Of a stretch of 64,000 bases of DNA, positions 1-7,943 are shown piece after piece. Source of the stretch: Fulvivirga sp. (GTDB lineage Bacteria; Bacteroidota; Bacteroidia; Cytophagales; Cyclobacteriaceae); assembly GCA_028280565.1 (NCBI GenBank), contig JANQLQ010000024.1, positions 1 through 64,000 on the forward strand. Direction: 5' to 3'. The position numbers and the translations under genes were made by a program. The stretch's first letter is position 1; every line of letters starts with the position of its first letter. Under the pieces are notes generated by a model. The model did no database searches. It was not told where the DNA came from and worked only from the letters and a program-made list of their open reading frames with translations.

Positions 1-220
1 AGGAACAGCGTTGCCCATTTGAGGGGAAAATGGGCTTTGTTGCTGGCGCCTTTTTCTTTTGGTTCGTTTTCTTTTGGGCGTGCAAAAGAAAATGAACACC
101 GGACTTAGAACCCCGAAATGTCGCTTAAACTACTCATTGCGAGGTTCGCACTACCCGGAACCTCTTAAAAATGTCTCTCAATTTGCTAAAAAATAGATAC
201 TTATTACCAAATCTAATTTT
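1..220. repeat. Intergenic repeat family R1, copy 1 (left end outside window)
   Basis: This non-coding stretch shares long blocks with 26311-26556, including the segment around TGGGCTTTGTTGCTGGCGCC (31-50), the CTTTTGGGC...AAAAGAAAA block, GGACTTAGAACC and CGCTTAAACT...AGGTTCGCA. A shorter, internally deleted relative lies at 7195-7320. The copies have internal indels, so this is an old dispersed repeat rather than a recent insertion. The left end is cut by the window edge. No gene is visible before 438. Confidence 0.75.
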
Positions 221-225
221 CAAAG

Positions 226-350
226 ATGCCCTCATTAAGGCCGTCGCTCACCCCTAAACCCCTGAAGGAGAACCAATCGCGCAATGGAGTGCCCCTTCAG
301 GGGTGAGAGGTGCGATGGATATGCCAAACTTAAAGGCATTAGATCCAGGC
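226..350. repeat. Hairpin repeat R6, copy 1
   Basis: CCCCTGAAGG (259-268) can pair with CCTTCAGGGG (294-303), and the flanking CTCACCCCT can compete with AGGGGTGAG. The right part reads ACTTAAAGGCATTA. A related hairpin with CTCACCC...GGGGTGAG arms followed by ACTTAATAGCATTA lies at 35810-35880. This is probably a small palindromic mobile or structural repeat; its function is unknown. Confidence 0.5.
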
Positions 351-437
351 TAAAGTTTGAGAAGAGTATATGATCCCCCCGGACGGGTCCTAATAGAATT
401 CTTAACTTTGATAAGCTTGAGACATAAGACAAATGCT

Positions 438-1049
438 ATGTATAGATTCATTTTCATCTTATTCCTACTCCTATCCCTAGACAGCAACGCACAAAGTGAT
501 ACGTCATTTGTAAAGCTATCTTCCATCGACAATAGGTTTGGGTATGACATGCGCTATGCTACTTCTAATAACTTCCTAGGGGAAAAAGTGTATACGTGCA
601 GCGATTGCTTGCTGAGAAAAGAAGTAGCTATGGCATTGGTACGAGCTAATATGTTTTTTCTCCAAAAAGGCTACCGCATCAAATTATTCGACTGCTACCG
701 GCCATTAGATGTTCAAAAAAAGATGTGGAAGATCATGCCTGACAGCCGCTATGTAGCAGACCCTGCCAAAGGCTCTATTCATAATCGCGGGGGTGCGGTG
801 GACATCACACTCACTGATTTGAACGGCCGTGAGCTGGACATGGGGACCGACTTTGACCATTTTGGAGAAAAGGCGCATCATAATTTCTTAGACCTGCCGG
901 GCAATATCATTGAAAATCGTGAGTTATTAAAAAGTGGTATGGAACAGGCAGGTTTCCATGCGCTTAGCACCGAATGGTGGCATTACAACTACAGGACATC
1001 CGACGCTTACCCCGTTTCTAACTTTAAAGTGCAATGCATGGATCAATGA
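438..1049 (+). CDS. VanX/DdpX-type D-Ala-D-Ala dipeptidase, M15D family, secreted
   Basis: A 203-residue zinc dipeptidase of the VanX/DdpX kind that would cleave D-alanyl-D-alanine or related cell-wall dipeptides in the periplasm. The start at 438 places a clean signal peptide (hydrophobic FIFILFLLLSL, then SNAQ) at the N-terminus; an in-frame start at 357 would add an unconvincing leader. The metal-site motif S-x-H-x-x-G-x-A-x-D is present (His115, Asp122), as are the catalytic EWWH (Glu179, His182) and the YRP arginine near residue 88, so it should be active. No vanH, vanA or vanS is nearby, so a muropeptide-recycling or envelope role is more likely than vancomycin resistance. The stop overlaps the next start (ATGA), implying co-translation. 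Confidence 0.9.
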   Translation: MYRFIFILFLLLSLDSNAQSDTSFVKLSSIDNRFGYDMRYATSNNFLGEKVYTCSDCLLRKEVAMALVRANMFFLQKGYRIKLFDCYRPLDVQKKMWKIMPDSRYVADPAKGSIHNRGGAVDITLTDLNGRELDMGTDFDHFGEKAHHNFLDLPGNIIENRELLKSGMEQAGFHALSTEWWHYNYRTSDAYPVSNFKVQCMDQ

Positions 1050-1726
1050 ACCAACTACTCAAAAAAGTGATGATAGCCGTCTTCGGCCTTTTCATTTTCA
1101 AGCCCTCTAATGCACAGGAAAAAACATTAAAAGCTTTTTCCAATTTCCTGTATACTCATAACGAAAGCTCTACTGGCCTTTCTGAAAATAGTGAGAGCTC
1201 ATTAAGTTTTTCACCCGGCCTGTCCCTATCCATCTCCCATAAGCAAAAAAATTTTCACGAGATAGGGATCATGAATATCTCGTATGACAGGAACAAAGAA
1301 AAGACAGGAGATGACACACAAATTACCAGTGGAGCCATTGAAAAGGACTTGCTTATCCGATTTCGTTATGATTACAATTTCAGCCTAAGCCGTTCACCGG
1401 GAAGCAAATGGAAGGTGTTCCTGGGCCCATCGTTTTCTCCCTATTACGCTCGTAATGTTTTCGAACCGTTCATATCCACCCAATTTTATAAGGTAAACTG
1501 GGCGATAGGCAGTCATATAGCGTTGCTGGCGAGGTCCATTGTTGAATTAAGTCCTAAAATTCTCCTGGACATCAATGTGCCCGTAAATCTCGCCACCCTA
1601 GAATTCCAGTATACAAGGGAGTCCAATCCTAACCTGCCTGTGAGCCGCCAAAGATTAAATGAACTCTCTCTTGAGGGCCTTCCATCTTATTTCGAGTTTA
1701 GGGTGGGGTTAGGAGTAAGGATTTGA
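1046..1726 (+). CDS. Predicted outer-membrane beta-barrel protein, unknown function
   Basis: A 226-residue protein not recognised as a named family. The start at 1046 overlaps the stop of the dipeptidase (ATGA) and is preferred to the in-frame ATG at 1034 because it begins directly with a signal peptide (KKVMIAVFGLFIF, then SNAQ). The rest alternates polar and hydrophobic residues in short strands, with aromatic-rich turns and a C-terminal strand ending in GLGVRI, as expected for a small Bacteroidota outer-membrane barrel. The operon with the dipeptidase suggests an envelope job, but that is inference. Confidence 0.7.
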   Translation: MNQLLKKVMIAVFGLFIFKPSNAQEKTLKAFSNFLYTHNESSTGLSENSESSLSFSPGLSLSISHKQKNFHEIGIMNISYDRNKEKTGDDTQITSGAIEKDLLIRFRYDYNFSLSRSPGSKWKVFLGPSFSPYYARNVFEPFISTQFYKVNWAIGSHIALLARSIVELSPKILLDINVPVNLATLEFQYTRESNPNLPVSRQRLNELSLEGLPSYFEFRVGLGVRI

Positions 1727-1787
1727 CCCTGGCTGGAACAGCGGAACAGCCCGCCCTTTCGGTACGTTCAAACCCTACTCGAAGCCA

Positions 1788-2723
1788 TCATTCACCCGTG
1801 GTTTCAAAGAATTGACCGGCAGGAACAAATAGCTTCTCAAAGGCATTTAAGCCACCTTCTTCAAAAAAAGCATTTTCGTTCAAGGAAGAATGCAACACCA
1901 AGCCTTCACCTTCTTGGAAACCTTGTACAACGATCGGGCTCATGTTATTCCCATCGACCGTCAACTGGTACAAAGCGGATTTACCTGCGGATACAAAACC
2001 ATCTACAAAATCCCGTTGTCTTATGCTGCGTAAGCCGTTGAGAAAGCTCTCTACGGAAGCAGAGTCCGCCGCCATGGTTTCGTTAACCTGCCATTTTTCC
2101 CCGATTTTGGATAAAACAAAACTACTATCGCCCGGGTAATCGAATTTTAACGAAGCCAGGTCTGTCTTATTCGTTTCTAAAAATGTTTTATCCCGGAAAC
2201 CGTTAAACGGTTGATTAAAGGTGGAGGATAGGAAACCATCCACGGAATACACGTCTTTATCGTCTCCCAATCGTACAAAGGTAGACATGGAGCGGGTGGC
2301 TTGTTGGAAGTTAAATTTCCCAATAATGACATCTGCCAATAGTTTGTCCCCATTATATACTTTTACTTGCGTTCCCAAAGAATCATTGACTTCATATTGC
2401 GCCCATTTATCCCCTGATTTTGCCACGAGGCGTTTGGGAGTTATTTTCACCAAAGATGAGAGCATACCCCCGATTGAGCCTTTGTCGGCTTCATCGCTGA
2501 TGTTACCGCTTTTTACATCCCAAGTAGCGCTGGTTTTTATGAGTTCGACGGCTTCATGATCATTAGCTTTAGTGTACAGCACGATTTTGGTTACCGCAGC
2601 GGTATCTACTTCCACCAGTACCTCTCGGAAATTCCTGCTGTCGTCCCCGCCGAGAAATCTCTTTCCTAAAAAAATCGCCAGTAACAGGACAAAAACTATT
2701 AATAATATACTATTTCTATTCAT
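1788..2723 (-). CDS. DUF4340 domain protein, membrane-anchored, end of gld operon
   Basis: A 311-residue protein with one N-terminal transmembrane helix (residues about 5-21) and a long extracytoplasmic part of the DUF4340 type, a family that commonly follows GldG-like ABC auxiliary proteins. It overlaps the 3' end of gldG by 8 bp, so it is very likely translated together with it. It is the last gene of the gldA-gldF-gldG unit. Its biochemical role is not established; partnership with the ABC exporter is inferred from position and shared topology. Confidence 0.85.
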   Translation of the reverse strand: MNRNSILLIVFVLLLAIFLGKRFLGGDDSRNFREVLVEVDTAAVTKIVLYTKANDHEAVELIKTSATWDVKSGNISDEADKGSIGGMLSSLVKITPKRLVAKSGDKWAQYEVNDSLGTQVKVYNGDKLLADVIIGKFNFQQATRSMSTFVRLGDDKDVYSVDGFLSSTFNQPFNGFRDKTFLETNKTDLASLKFDYPGDSSFVLSKIGEKWQVNETMAADSASVESFLNGLRSIRQRDFVDGFVSAGKSALYQLTVDGNNMSPIVVQGFQEGEGLVLHSSLNENAFFEEGGLNAFEKLFVPAGQFFETTGE

Positions 2724-4236
2724 AGCTCACCTCCATTCTTTTGATTCGTTGTACTCTACGCATTTGGGCCCTTATTATTCCATAAAGGATCGCCAGTAAG
2801 ATCGGCACACCAAAATTCACCCATTTCAAAGTGGCTTTTGTGCCATCTTCAAGCTGGTCTATGGGGCGCGAAGTTACCCCTTTCGTTCGTAGCTCGATCA
2901 ACCCGGTATCGTCGGATAGCCAGTCCATACTATTCACGAAAAGGCTTACATTATCCGGTTGAACCGCCTGGGGCTGCCCTCCTCCCCTCGAGTTGATAGC
3001 AAAATCACCGTCGCCGATCACGACAAGTTTACTGTAAGTATCACCCACCAAATTTCCTTCTAGCGCTGCGGCCACGACCTGGTCACTTAGCGGAAAATCA
3101 TCCTCTGTCCATTGCCGCTGGATATCGAAATACGCCGGCGCATTGGAGGTTCCTGACTGTTCGGAGGTGTAGGCCAATGCCGCATAATTCACCGTAGTAT
3201 CACCGGAAAAGACCAGTGGGCTGGCAAAAGGCAAAACCACAGATTCCAACCCCTTCGTGATGGGATGGTCTTCAAAGTTGTTAATGATGGGCAGGTAAGG
3301 GAACTGTACCTGTGACTGCACCCTGAAAGGCCCTTGCTGCTGCTGTACCGTTACAGCCGCACAGCTGGCATCGATCAAAAACTTATTTTCAACGGTCACG
3401 CCTTTATTTTGCAGCCAGGGTGCGAGGCCGGTATACACCGAGCGACCGGAAGCATTCTGAAGATCACCGTCCACCCGGTTAATTGCGACCAAAAGCTTTC
3501 CTCCCCTGCCCAGGAAATCATCCAATTGGGCCAAATGGGAAGGCGGTATGGTATCCGTTGGCGCTACGATTGCCAGTGCTTTAAACCGTGCCGGGATTTG
3601 GGTAGTATCCGTGATCGCTACATCTTCGAAGTTATAAAGAACAGCTAGTGCCTGCCCAGCCTGCTGCATATCGTAAATAGACGGTTCTCCATGCCCTTGG
3701 ACTAAACCTACCACGGGTTTATCCACCACGGACAACTTTTTCACACTGGTCGTCAGGGCATATTCCATGGCCTCGCCGGGTTGCATAAAGGGGATAACAT
3801 CTTGCTGCTCCCCCATCTGGACCACGGCTCCCATGAATGCCTTTTGCTGCTTCATCTGGTCTTTTTCACGCACGTTGATCATTACGGGACTAATGCCTGC
3901 CTGTGCAGCTTCCTGTTCTGTCTGTCGGTTTTCATTTGGATTTACAAACTCAAACACCAAATTCCCCCCGGATATGCTAGCATACTCCACCAACAGGTCT
4001 TGAAAATCTTGACGTGTTTGTGCAATATTAGGAGGCAGGTTCTCAGAAAAATAAGCTTTCACCGTAACCGGTTCCACTAACGCTTCCAGCACGTCGTCCG
4101 TGGCCTGGCTAAGAGTAAAGCGCTTGTTTTCCGTAAGGTCAAAACGCACATAAAAATCTGTCGAAATAAAATTGATCAAAAGTAATATCCCAATGATCAA
4201 TAAAACCGATGTATAGAATGACTTCTTTGTTTTCAT
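2716..4236 (-). CDS. gldG: GldG-type ABC transporter auxiliary/substrate-binding protein
   Basis: A 506-residue protein with an N-terminal transmembrane helix (about 8-25), a large periplasmic ABC-transporter auxiliary domain, and a C-terminal transmembrane helix (about 475-490) followed by a basic tail. This topology and length match GldG, which works with GldF and GldA in gliding bacteria and is widespread even in non-gliding Bacteroidota. It lies 5 bp downstream of gldF on the minus strand. The substrate of this exporter is unknown. Confidence 0.92.
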   Translation of the reverse strand: MKTKKSFYTSVLLIIGILLLINFISTDFYVRFDLTENKRFTLSQATDDVLEALVEPVTVKAYFSENLPPNIAQTRQDFQDLLVEYASISGGNLVFEFVNPNENRQTEQEAAQAGISPVMINVREKDQMKQQKAFMGAVVQMGEQQDVIPFMQPGEAMEYALTTSVKKLSVVDKPVVGLVQGHGEPSIYDMQQAGQALAVLYNFEDVAITDTTQIPARFKALAIVAPTDTIPPSHLAQLDDFLGRGGKLLVAINRVDGDLQNASGRSVYTGLAPWLQNKGVTVENKFLIDASCAAVTVQQQQGPFRVQSQVQFPYLPIINNFEDHPITKGLESVVLPFASPLVFSGDTTVNYAALAYTSEQSGTSNAPAYFDIQRQWTEDDFPLSDQVVAAALEGNLVGDTYSKLVVIGDGDFAINSRGGGQPQAVQPDNVSLFVNSMDWLSDDTGLIELRTKGVTSRPIDQLEDGTKATLKWVNFGVPILLAILYGIIRAQMRRVQRIKRMEVSYE

Positions 4237-4241
4237 GATCG

Positions 4242-4967
4242 TTAGTTGGTTAAATTCCTTTTTGATAAGCTCATTTGGGCCAGCAAAATGCCAATGGCTA
4301 CAATACTCAAGAAATACACAATGTCTTTCGTATCAATCACACCACGAGAGAGTGATTCGAAATGAGCGGAAAGACTCAATGTATGGAATAATTGCCCCAG
4401 GAACCCTGTAAAGTTACTGGACAACACCCCGAAAATAATATGAAAAAAGAGGCCAATAAACAGGGCCAATAAGAATGCCACGATCTGGTTATTTGTAATG
4501 CTACTGGTGAAAAGGCCAATACTGATATACGTAGCGCTCATGAGTAACAATCCCAGGTACCCGCACCACACCGCGCCATGATCTACGTTGCCTATATTGG
4601 CCAAGGTAACATAGTACGGTAAAGTGAATGCTAGGGCGATCGCCACCAAGAAAAAGCAGGCTAAGAACTTACCCAGCACCACTTGCTGGTCCGTGACTGC
4701 CTTGGTGAGCAGTAGTTCGATCGTACCGGTTTTCCTTTCTTCTGCCAGCATTCGCATTGTAATTGCCGGGATAAAAAAGAACAAGGTCCAAAAAGCAATA
4801 TCAAAAAAACCTTGAAGGCTGGCTTGGCCCACCAAAAATATATCCGCGCCATAAAGCCAGGTGAAAAAACCGCTAAATCCTAAAAACAGGATTAGCATAA
4901 TATAAGCGATCAGTGAATCGAAAAAAGATTGTAATTCTCGTTTAGCTATAATCCAAATCGATCTCAT
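4242..4967 (-). CDS. gldF: GldF-type ABC-2 transporter permease
   Basis: A 241-residue integral membrane protein with six hydrophobic segments, beginning with the conserved Bacteroidota permease start (IAKRELQSFF) and containing the EERKTGTIELLLT loop typical of ABC-2 permeases that pair with GldA-like ATPases. It is placed directly upstream of gldG and downstream of gldA, all on the minus strand. The expected complex is GldA dimer plus GldF plus GldG in the inner membrane. Confidence 0.93.
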   Translation of the reverse strand: MRSIWIIAKRELQSFFDSLIAYIMLILFLGFSGFFTWLYGADIFLVGQASLQGFFDIAFWTLFFFIPAITMRMLAEERKTGTIELLLTKAVTDQQVVLGKFLACFFLVAIALAFTLPYYVTLANIGNVDHGAVWCGYLGLLLMSATYISIGLFTSSITNNQIVAFLLALFIGLFFHIIFGVLSSNFTGFLGQLFHTLSLSAHFESLSRGVIDTKDIVYFLSIVAIGILLAQMSLSKRNLTN

Positions 4968-5050
4968 GGTATATTAAAATTCAGATGTTTCAAATTAAAT
5001 GAACATGACTTGTGCTAGTCACAAATAGGATGATCGAGATATTTTATTGA

Positions 5051-5971
5051 TCAGGTAGTAAGGTCCCTGAAGATGTCCTCTAGCTTGGTTTCTGTTGGTG
5101 TCATCTCGGTGATCACCCACTGGTGAGCCACGCAACACGTGAAAACGTCTCTTTTGGTTGACATATCGGGTTTACTTTGTATTTCGAAGCGATTGGCTCC
5201 TATACTGTCTACAGAGGAAACCGAAGATAGTTCATGGAGCGCTTTCCTGATTTCATCCGTTTTCCCATCTTCTATGGTCACAGTGAGCAACTCTTGCCCT
5301 TGAGCCTGTTTTCTTAAGGTCTCGGCAGTACCATCGGCTACGATCTTGCCCTTATTGATGATAAGGATCCTGTCACACGTGGCTTCCACCTCGGGTAAGA
5401 TATGTGTGCTTAAGATCACGGTTTTCTCTTTCCCTATTTCTTTGATCAATCTCCGGATCTCTACGATCTGGTTAGGATCGAGCCCAGTGGTAGGTTCATC
5501 CAAAATAAGGATCTCCGGGTCATGGATCATAGCCTGCGCCAGTCCTACACGCTGCCGGTAGCCTTTCGACAGCTCACCGATCTTTTTGTGTTTTTCGGCA
5601 TTGAGGCCGCAGAGCTTTACCATTTCCTTGACCCTGGCCGGGACCTGTTGGTTCAGTACCCCCTGCAATGCAGCAGAAAATTCCAGGTAATCAATCACAG
5701 GCATGTCCAGGTACAAAGGGTTGTGCTCAGGTAAGTACCCAATGTGTCTTCGTAGGGTATCCCCTTTCGAACGAACAGAATCTCCCCCAATTACTATATC
5801 TCCTTGATCTACAGCTATATAACTGGTGATCATCTTCATCGTCGTGGTTTTTCCCGCGCCATTAGGCCCCAGGAAACCTAGGATTTCACCGGTTTTGACC
5901 TCAAAAGAAATGTCATCTACCGCCCTTTGAGGACCATATGTCTTTGTTAAACTTTCAATCTTAATATCCAT
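5051..5971 (-). CDS. gldA: GldA-type ABC transporter ATP-binding protein
   Basis: A 306-residue ATPase. Walker A GPNGAGKTT is at about residues 35-43, the Q-loop region is near 85, the signature LSKGYRQR near 135, Walker B ILILDEPTTGLDP near 155 and the H-loop STHIL near 190. A C-terminal extension of about 90 residues is typical of GldA/NatA-like exporters. The gene leads the minus-strand unit and is followed 83 bp later by gldF. A promoter-like sequence lies just upstream. Confidence 0.95.
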   Translation of the reverse strand: MDIKIESLTKTYGPQRAVDDISFEVKTGEILGFLGPNGAGKTTTMKMITSYIAVDQGDIVIGGDSVRSKGDTLRRHIGYLPEHNPLYLDMPVIDYLEFSAALQGVLNQQVPARVKEMVKLCGLNAEKHKKIGELSKGYRQRVGLAQAMIHDPEILILDEPTTGLDPNQIVEIRRLIKEIGKEKTVILSTHILPEVEATCDRILIINKGKIVADGTAETLRKQAQGQELLTVTIEDGKTDEIRKALHELSSVSSVDSIGANRFEIQSKPDMSTKRDVFTCCVAHQWVITEMTPTETKLEDIFRDLTT

Positions 5972-5977
5972 AAAACT

Positions 5978-6006
5978 GAAATCTACAATGTTTGTGGTTC
6001 ATCAAA
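5978..6006 (-). promoter_or_regulatory. Candidate -33/-7 promoter for gldA
   Basis: On the minus strand TTTG (6006-6003) is followed after 17 nt by TAGATTTC (5985-5978), a 7-of-8 match to the Bacteroidota TAnnTTTG element, just upstream of the gldA ATG at 5971. The spacing falls in the range known for this phylum. The implied 5' UTR would be almost absent, which lowers confidence. Confidence 0.4.
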
Positions 6007-6076
6007 TTTTGGTTGCAATAATAACAATTCGTTGATTTTCTGTAAAGGGCCCAACTAAAAATTTGGATGAATGGAA

Positions 6077-6097
6077 ATACTTGACAAAATCAAGTAT
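6077..6097. promoter_or_regulatory. Palindromic operator candidate before the MarR-type gene
   Basis: The arms ATACTTG (6077-6083) and CAAGTAT (6091-6097) are perfect inverted repeats separated by 7 bp. The site ends 10 bp before the ATG at 6108. MarR-family dimers usually bind such palindromes near their own start, so autoregulation is the simplest reading. The site also argues against the upstream in-frame ATG at 6063, which would place the operator inside the coding region. Confidence 0.55.
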
Positions 6098-6107
6098 ATT
6101 TATAAAT

Positions 6108-6551
6108 ATGAATTTTTCAAAACAGCTTTGTATAGAAAAGATCCGTGAGTTTAACCGGTTTTACACAAACACCATTGAAATACTGGATCGAAGCATCCTC
6201 GATAGCGGGTTCTCCCTTGCAGAAGCTTGTGTACTCTTCGAGATAAGGCGTATGAAATCATGCAGCGCCAGGAAGATCCTGCAAGAGATAAATATTGACG
6301 AGGGCTATCTCAGTAGAATACTGGGGAAGTTTGTAGCCAATACGCTCGTTACCAAGGTACGCTCTACCGAAGATAAAAGGCAATACTACCTAAGGCTCAC
6401 CCCTAAGGGCATCCGGCAAATGGAATGCTTGGATGCTCTCATGATCAATTCTACCGGCAAATGGATTGAAGGTCTCAACGACACCCAATTGCATTTACTA
6501 TTGGACAGTATGGAAAACATAACACAACTTTTAACGCCTACCGAAAAATGA
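6108..6551 (+). CDS. MarR-family winged-helix regulator
   Basis: A 147-residue regulator. A helical dimerisation N-terminus is followed by the winged helix-turn-helix (EINIDEGYLSRILGKF, about residues 60-78) and the MarR wing with STEDKRQYYLRLTPKG. The start at 6108 is chosen because it follows the palindrome and begins like many family members. Its stop overlaps the start of the GNAT gene (ATGA). In many bacteria these two domains occur as one polypeptide (MarR-GNAT bifunctional proteins); here they are two overlapping genes. The ligand is unknown. Confidence 0.9.
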   Translation: MNFSKQLCIEKIREFNRFYTNTIEILDRSILDSGFSLAEACVLFEIRRMKSCSARKILQEINIDEGYLSRILGKFVANTLVTKVRSTEDKRQYYLRLTPKGIRQMECLDALMINSTGKWIEGLNDTQLHLLLDSMENITQLLTPTEK

Positions 6552-7021
6552 AACCTTTTTTAGAAGACATCAAGATCAGGACCGAGTACCTGCCGGGTGA
6601 CCTGGGCTACATCATATACATGCACGGGAAACTGTATGATTTTGGATCATTTTTTGAAATATACGTTGCGGAAACGCTAGCAACCTTCTACAAGGGCCTC
6701 GACCCTGCCAAAGAAAGAGTATGGATCGCCGAACATAACGATAGCATTGTAGGCACCCTGGCCTTGAAAAACACAAACGGGGTGGCCCAATTGCGCTACT
6801 TTCTCATCGATCCTAAATACAGGGGCATCGGGCTAGGACGTAAAATGATGGACCTGTTCATGGATTTCTTCCATCGTAAAAAATATACCTCTTCTTTTCT
6901 ACTAACGGAAGAGCAGCTACAAGTAGCAGCAAACCTGTACGGGAAATACGGCTATAAATATGTTTCCTCCCAACAGACCGAATTTGGACTGGTGGAAAAG
7001 CGGTATGAATTAACGCTATAG
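6548..7021 (+). CDS. GNAT-family N-acetyltransferase, partner of the MarR gene
   Basis: A 157-residue GCN5-related acetyltransferase. The acetyl-CoA-binding motif A is clear (RYFLIDPKYRGIGLGRKMM, around residues 80-100) and is followed by motif B-like sequence ending in LYGKYGYKY. It overlaps the MarR gene by 4 bp and resembles the acetyltransferase half of MarR-GNAT fusion proteins. It probably acetylates a small amine or amino acid that may also be sensed by the regulator; the substrate cannot be read from sequence. Confidence 0.9.
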   Translation: MKPFLEDIKIRTEYLPGDLGYIIYMHGKLYDFGSFFEIYVAETLATFYKGLDPAKERVWIAEHNDSIVGTLALKNTNGVAQLRYFLIDPKYRGIGLGRKMMDLFMDFFHRKKYTSSFLLTEEQLQVAANLYGKYGYKYVSSQQTEFGLVEKRYELTL

Positions 7022-7073
7022 CCTATAACCTGGGTAAAAATAGGAAGGATTAAGCCGAAAAGAAGTCATAGGC

Positions 7074-7125
7074 AATCGGCAAAAATATAGGGTTGCCCAT
7101 TGCCCATTGTCAACTGCTGACTTTT
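7074..7125. repeat. Repeat family R2, partial copy
   Basis: GGCAAAAATATAGG followed by TTGCCCATTGCCCATTGTC and AACTGCTGACTTT matches the right half of the hairpin repeat at 12298-12445. Only half of the hairpin is present. The region 7022-7407 holds this fragment and an R1 fragment; no credible gene is seen. Confidence 0.6.
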
Positions 7126-7194
7126 GTAGGATCATGGGTCACAAACGAGAACGCCCGGATTACAAATCCTATTGCCTCGATAAGTTTAAGAAGG

Positions 7195-7320
7195 CATCAT
7201 TGAAAATTCAAGTGGCGTATGGAGGGGAGACATCCAGGAACAGCGCGGCACATTTGAGGCCAGTGGGCAAGCGGGCCTTAGAACCTCAAAATCCCGAGTA
7301 TATTACTCATTTTGAGGCCC
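7195..7320. repeat. Repeat family R1, internally deleted copy
   Basis: CATTGAAAATTCAAGTGGCG...CCAGGAACAGCG...CATTTGAGG corresponds to 26270-26335, and then the sequence jumps to TTAGAACCTCAAAATCCCG, which corresponds to about 26456-26475. The middle block containing TGGGCTTTGTTGC is missing. A small open frame across this repeat (7107-7349) is considered spurious. Confidence 0.7.
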
Positions 7321-7407
7321 CCATTACTCAAAACATCTTAAGAATATAGCGTAATTTAACAAGATAACTACAAATGAGTCTCGTAAGTATACCTTGAAGG
7401 TACTATG

Positions 7408-7758
7408 TCAATCAATGTTGGCCGTATAAGCCGTAACGAGTTCGTCCATTTGCTCATTGGAATACCCCAGTTTTTCACCGACCATATGGATGAGTTGCAA
7501 TTCTGCTTGTGCCAGCTCTCCGTCAGCAAGCGCCAACCGGATCATGTCCTCCAATTGCTTCTCTTTATCTTGCTGGTTCTGTGGGATAAAGTAAATGTAT
7601 TCATTGGCATGATCTAACATCACATTTAAACGATCCAACGGAATATCCAATTCGTACGCTATCTTGGAAAGGGCTACCCTTTCTACCTCTTCAATTTTTC
7701 CATCTGCCCCAGCTAGGGAAACGAGATTACGGAAGTGTTCTAACTTGATAAGATCCAA
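7408..7758 (-). CDS. TerB-like (DnaJ N-terminal-like helical) protein
   Basis: A 116-residue all-helical acidic protein with two TerB-like repeats of the pattern LASLAGADGKIEEVE-x-x-A (N-terminal) and IRLALADGELAQAE-x-x-L (C-terminal), each with the acidic metal-binding DGxI/DGEL turn. TerB-like domains bind divalent metal and are found in tellurite resistance and other membrane-associated stress modules, but lone short members of unknown role are common in Bacteroidota. It is monocistronic here. Confidence 0.8.
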   Translation of the reverse strand: MDLIKLEHFRNLVSLAGADGKIEEVERVALSKIAYELDIPLDRLNVMLDHANEYIYFIPQNQQDKEKQLEDMIRLALADGELAQAELQLIHMVGEKLGYSNEQMDELVTAYTANID

Positions 7759-7943
7759 AGCCTCACTATTTAAAATCTTGAAAGTATAATAAAATTCTAT
7801 TCACTCCAATTTTTTGACTCGGTTTGTAACTATATTCCTGTGATGAATGCACATTTCCTGGGCCCAATTGCGAGCGCAAAAACTATTTTTTCCCGTAAAA
7901 AACATTCCATTTTGCTATAATTCTCCTTAATTCGCAATCGCAC

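Noticed and set aside
438..1049. Vancomycin-resistance cluster suggested by the VanX-type enzyme
   Set aside because: No vanHA, vanRS or other glycopeptide-resistance genes are nearby, and VanX-like dipeptidases are common in Bacteroidota without that role.
7107..7349. 80-codon plus-strand open frame
   Set aside because: It lies wholly in repeat modules R2 and R1 and reads repeat sequence; no family features.
7408..7758. Tellurite-resistance operon suggested by the TerB-like protein
   Set aside because: No terC, terD or other ter genes are present; lone TerB-like proteins are common.
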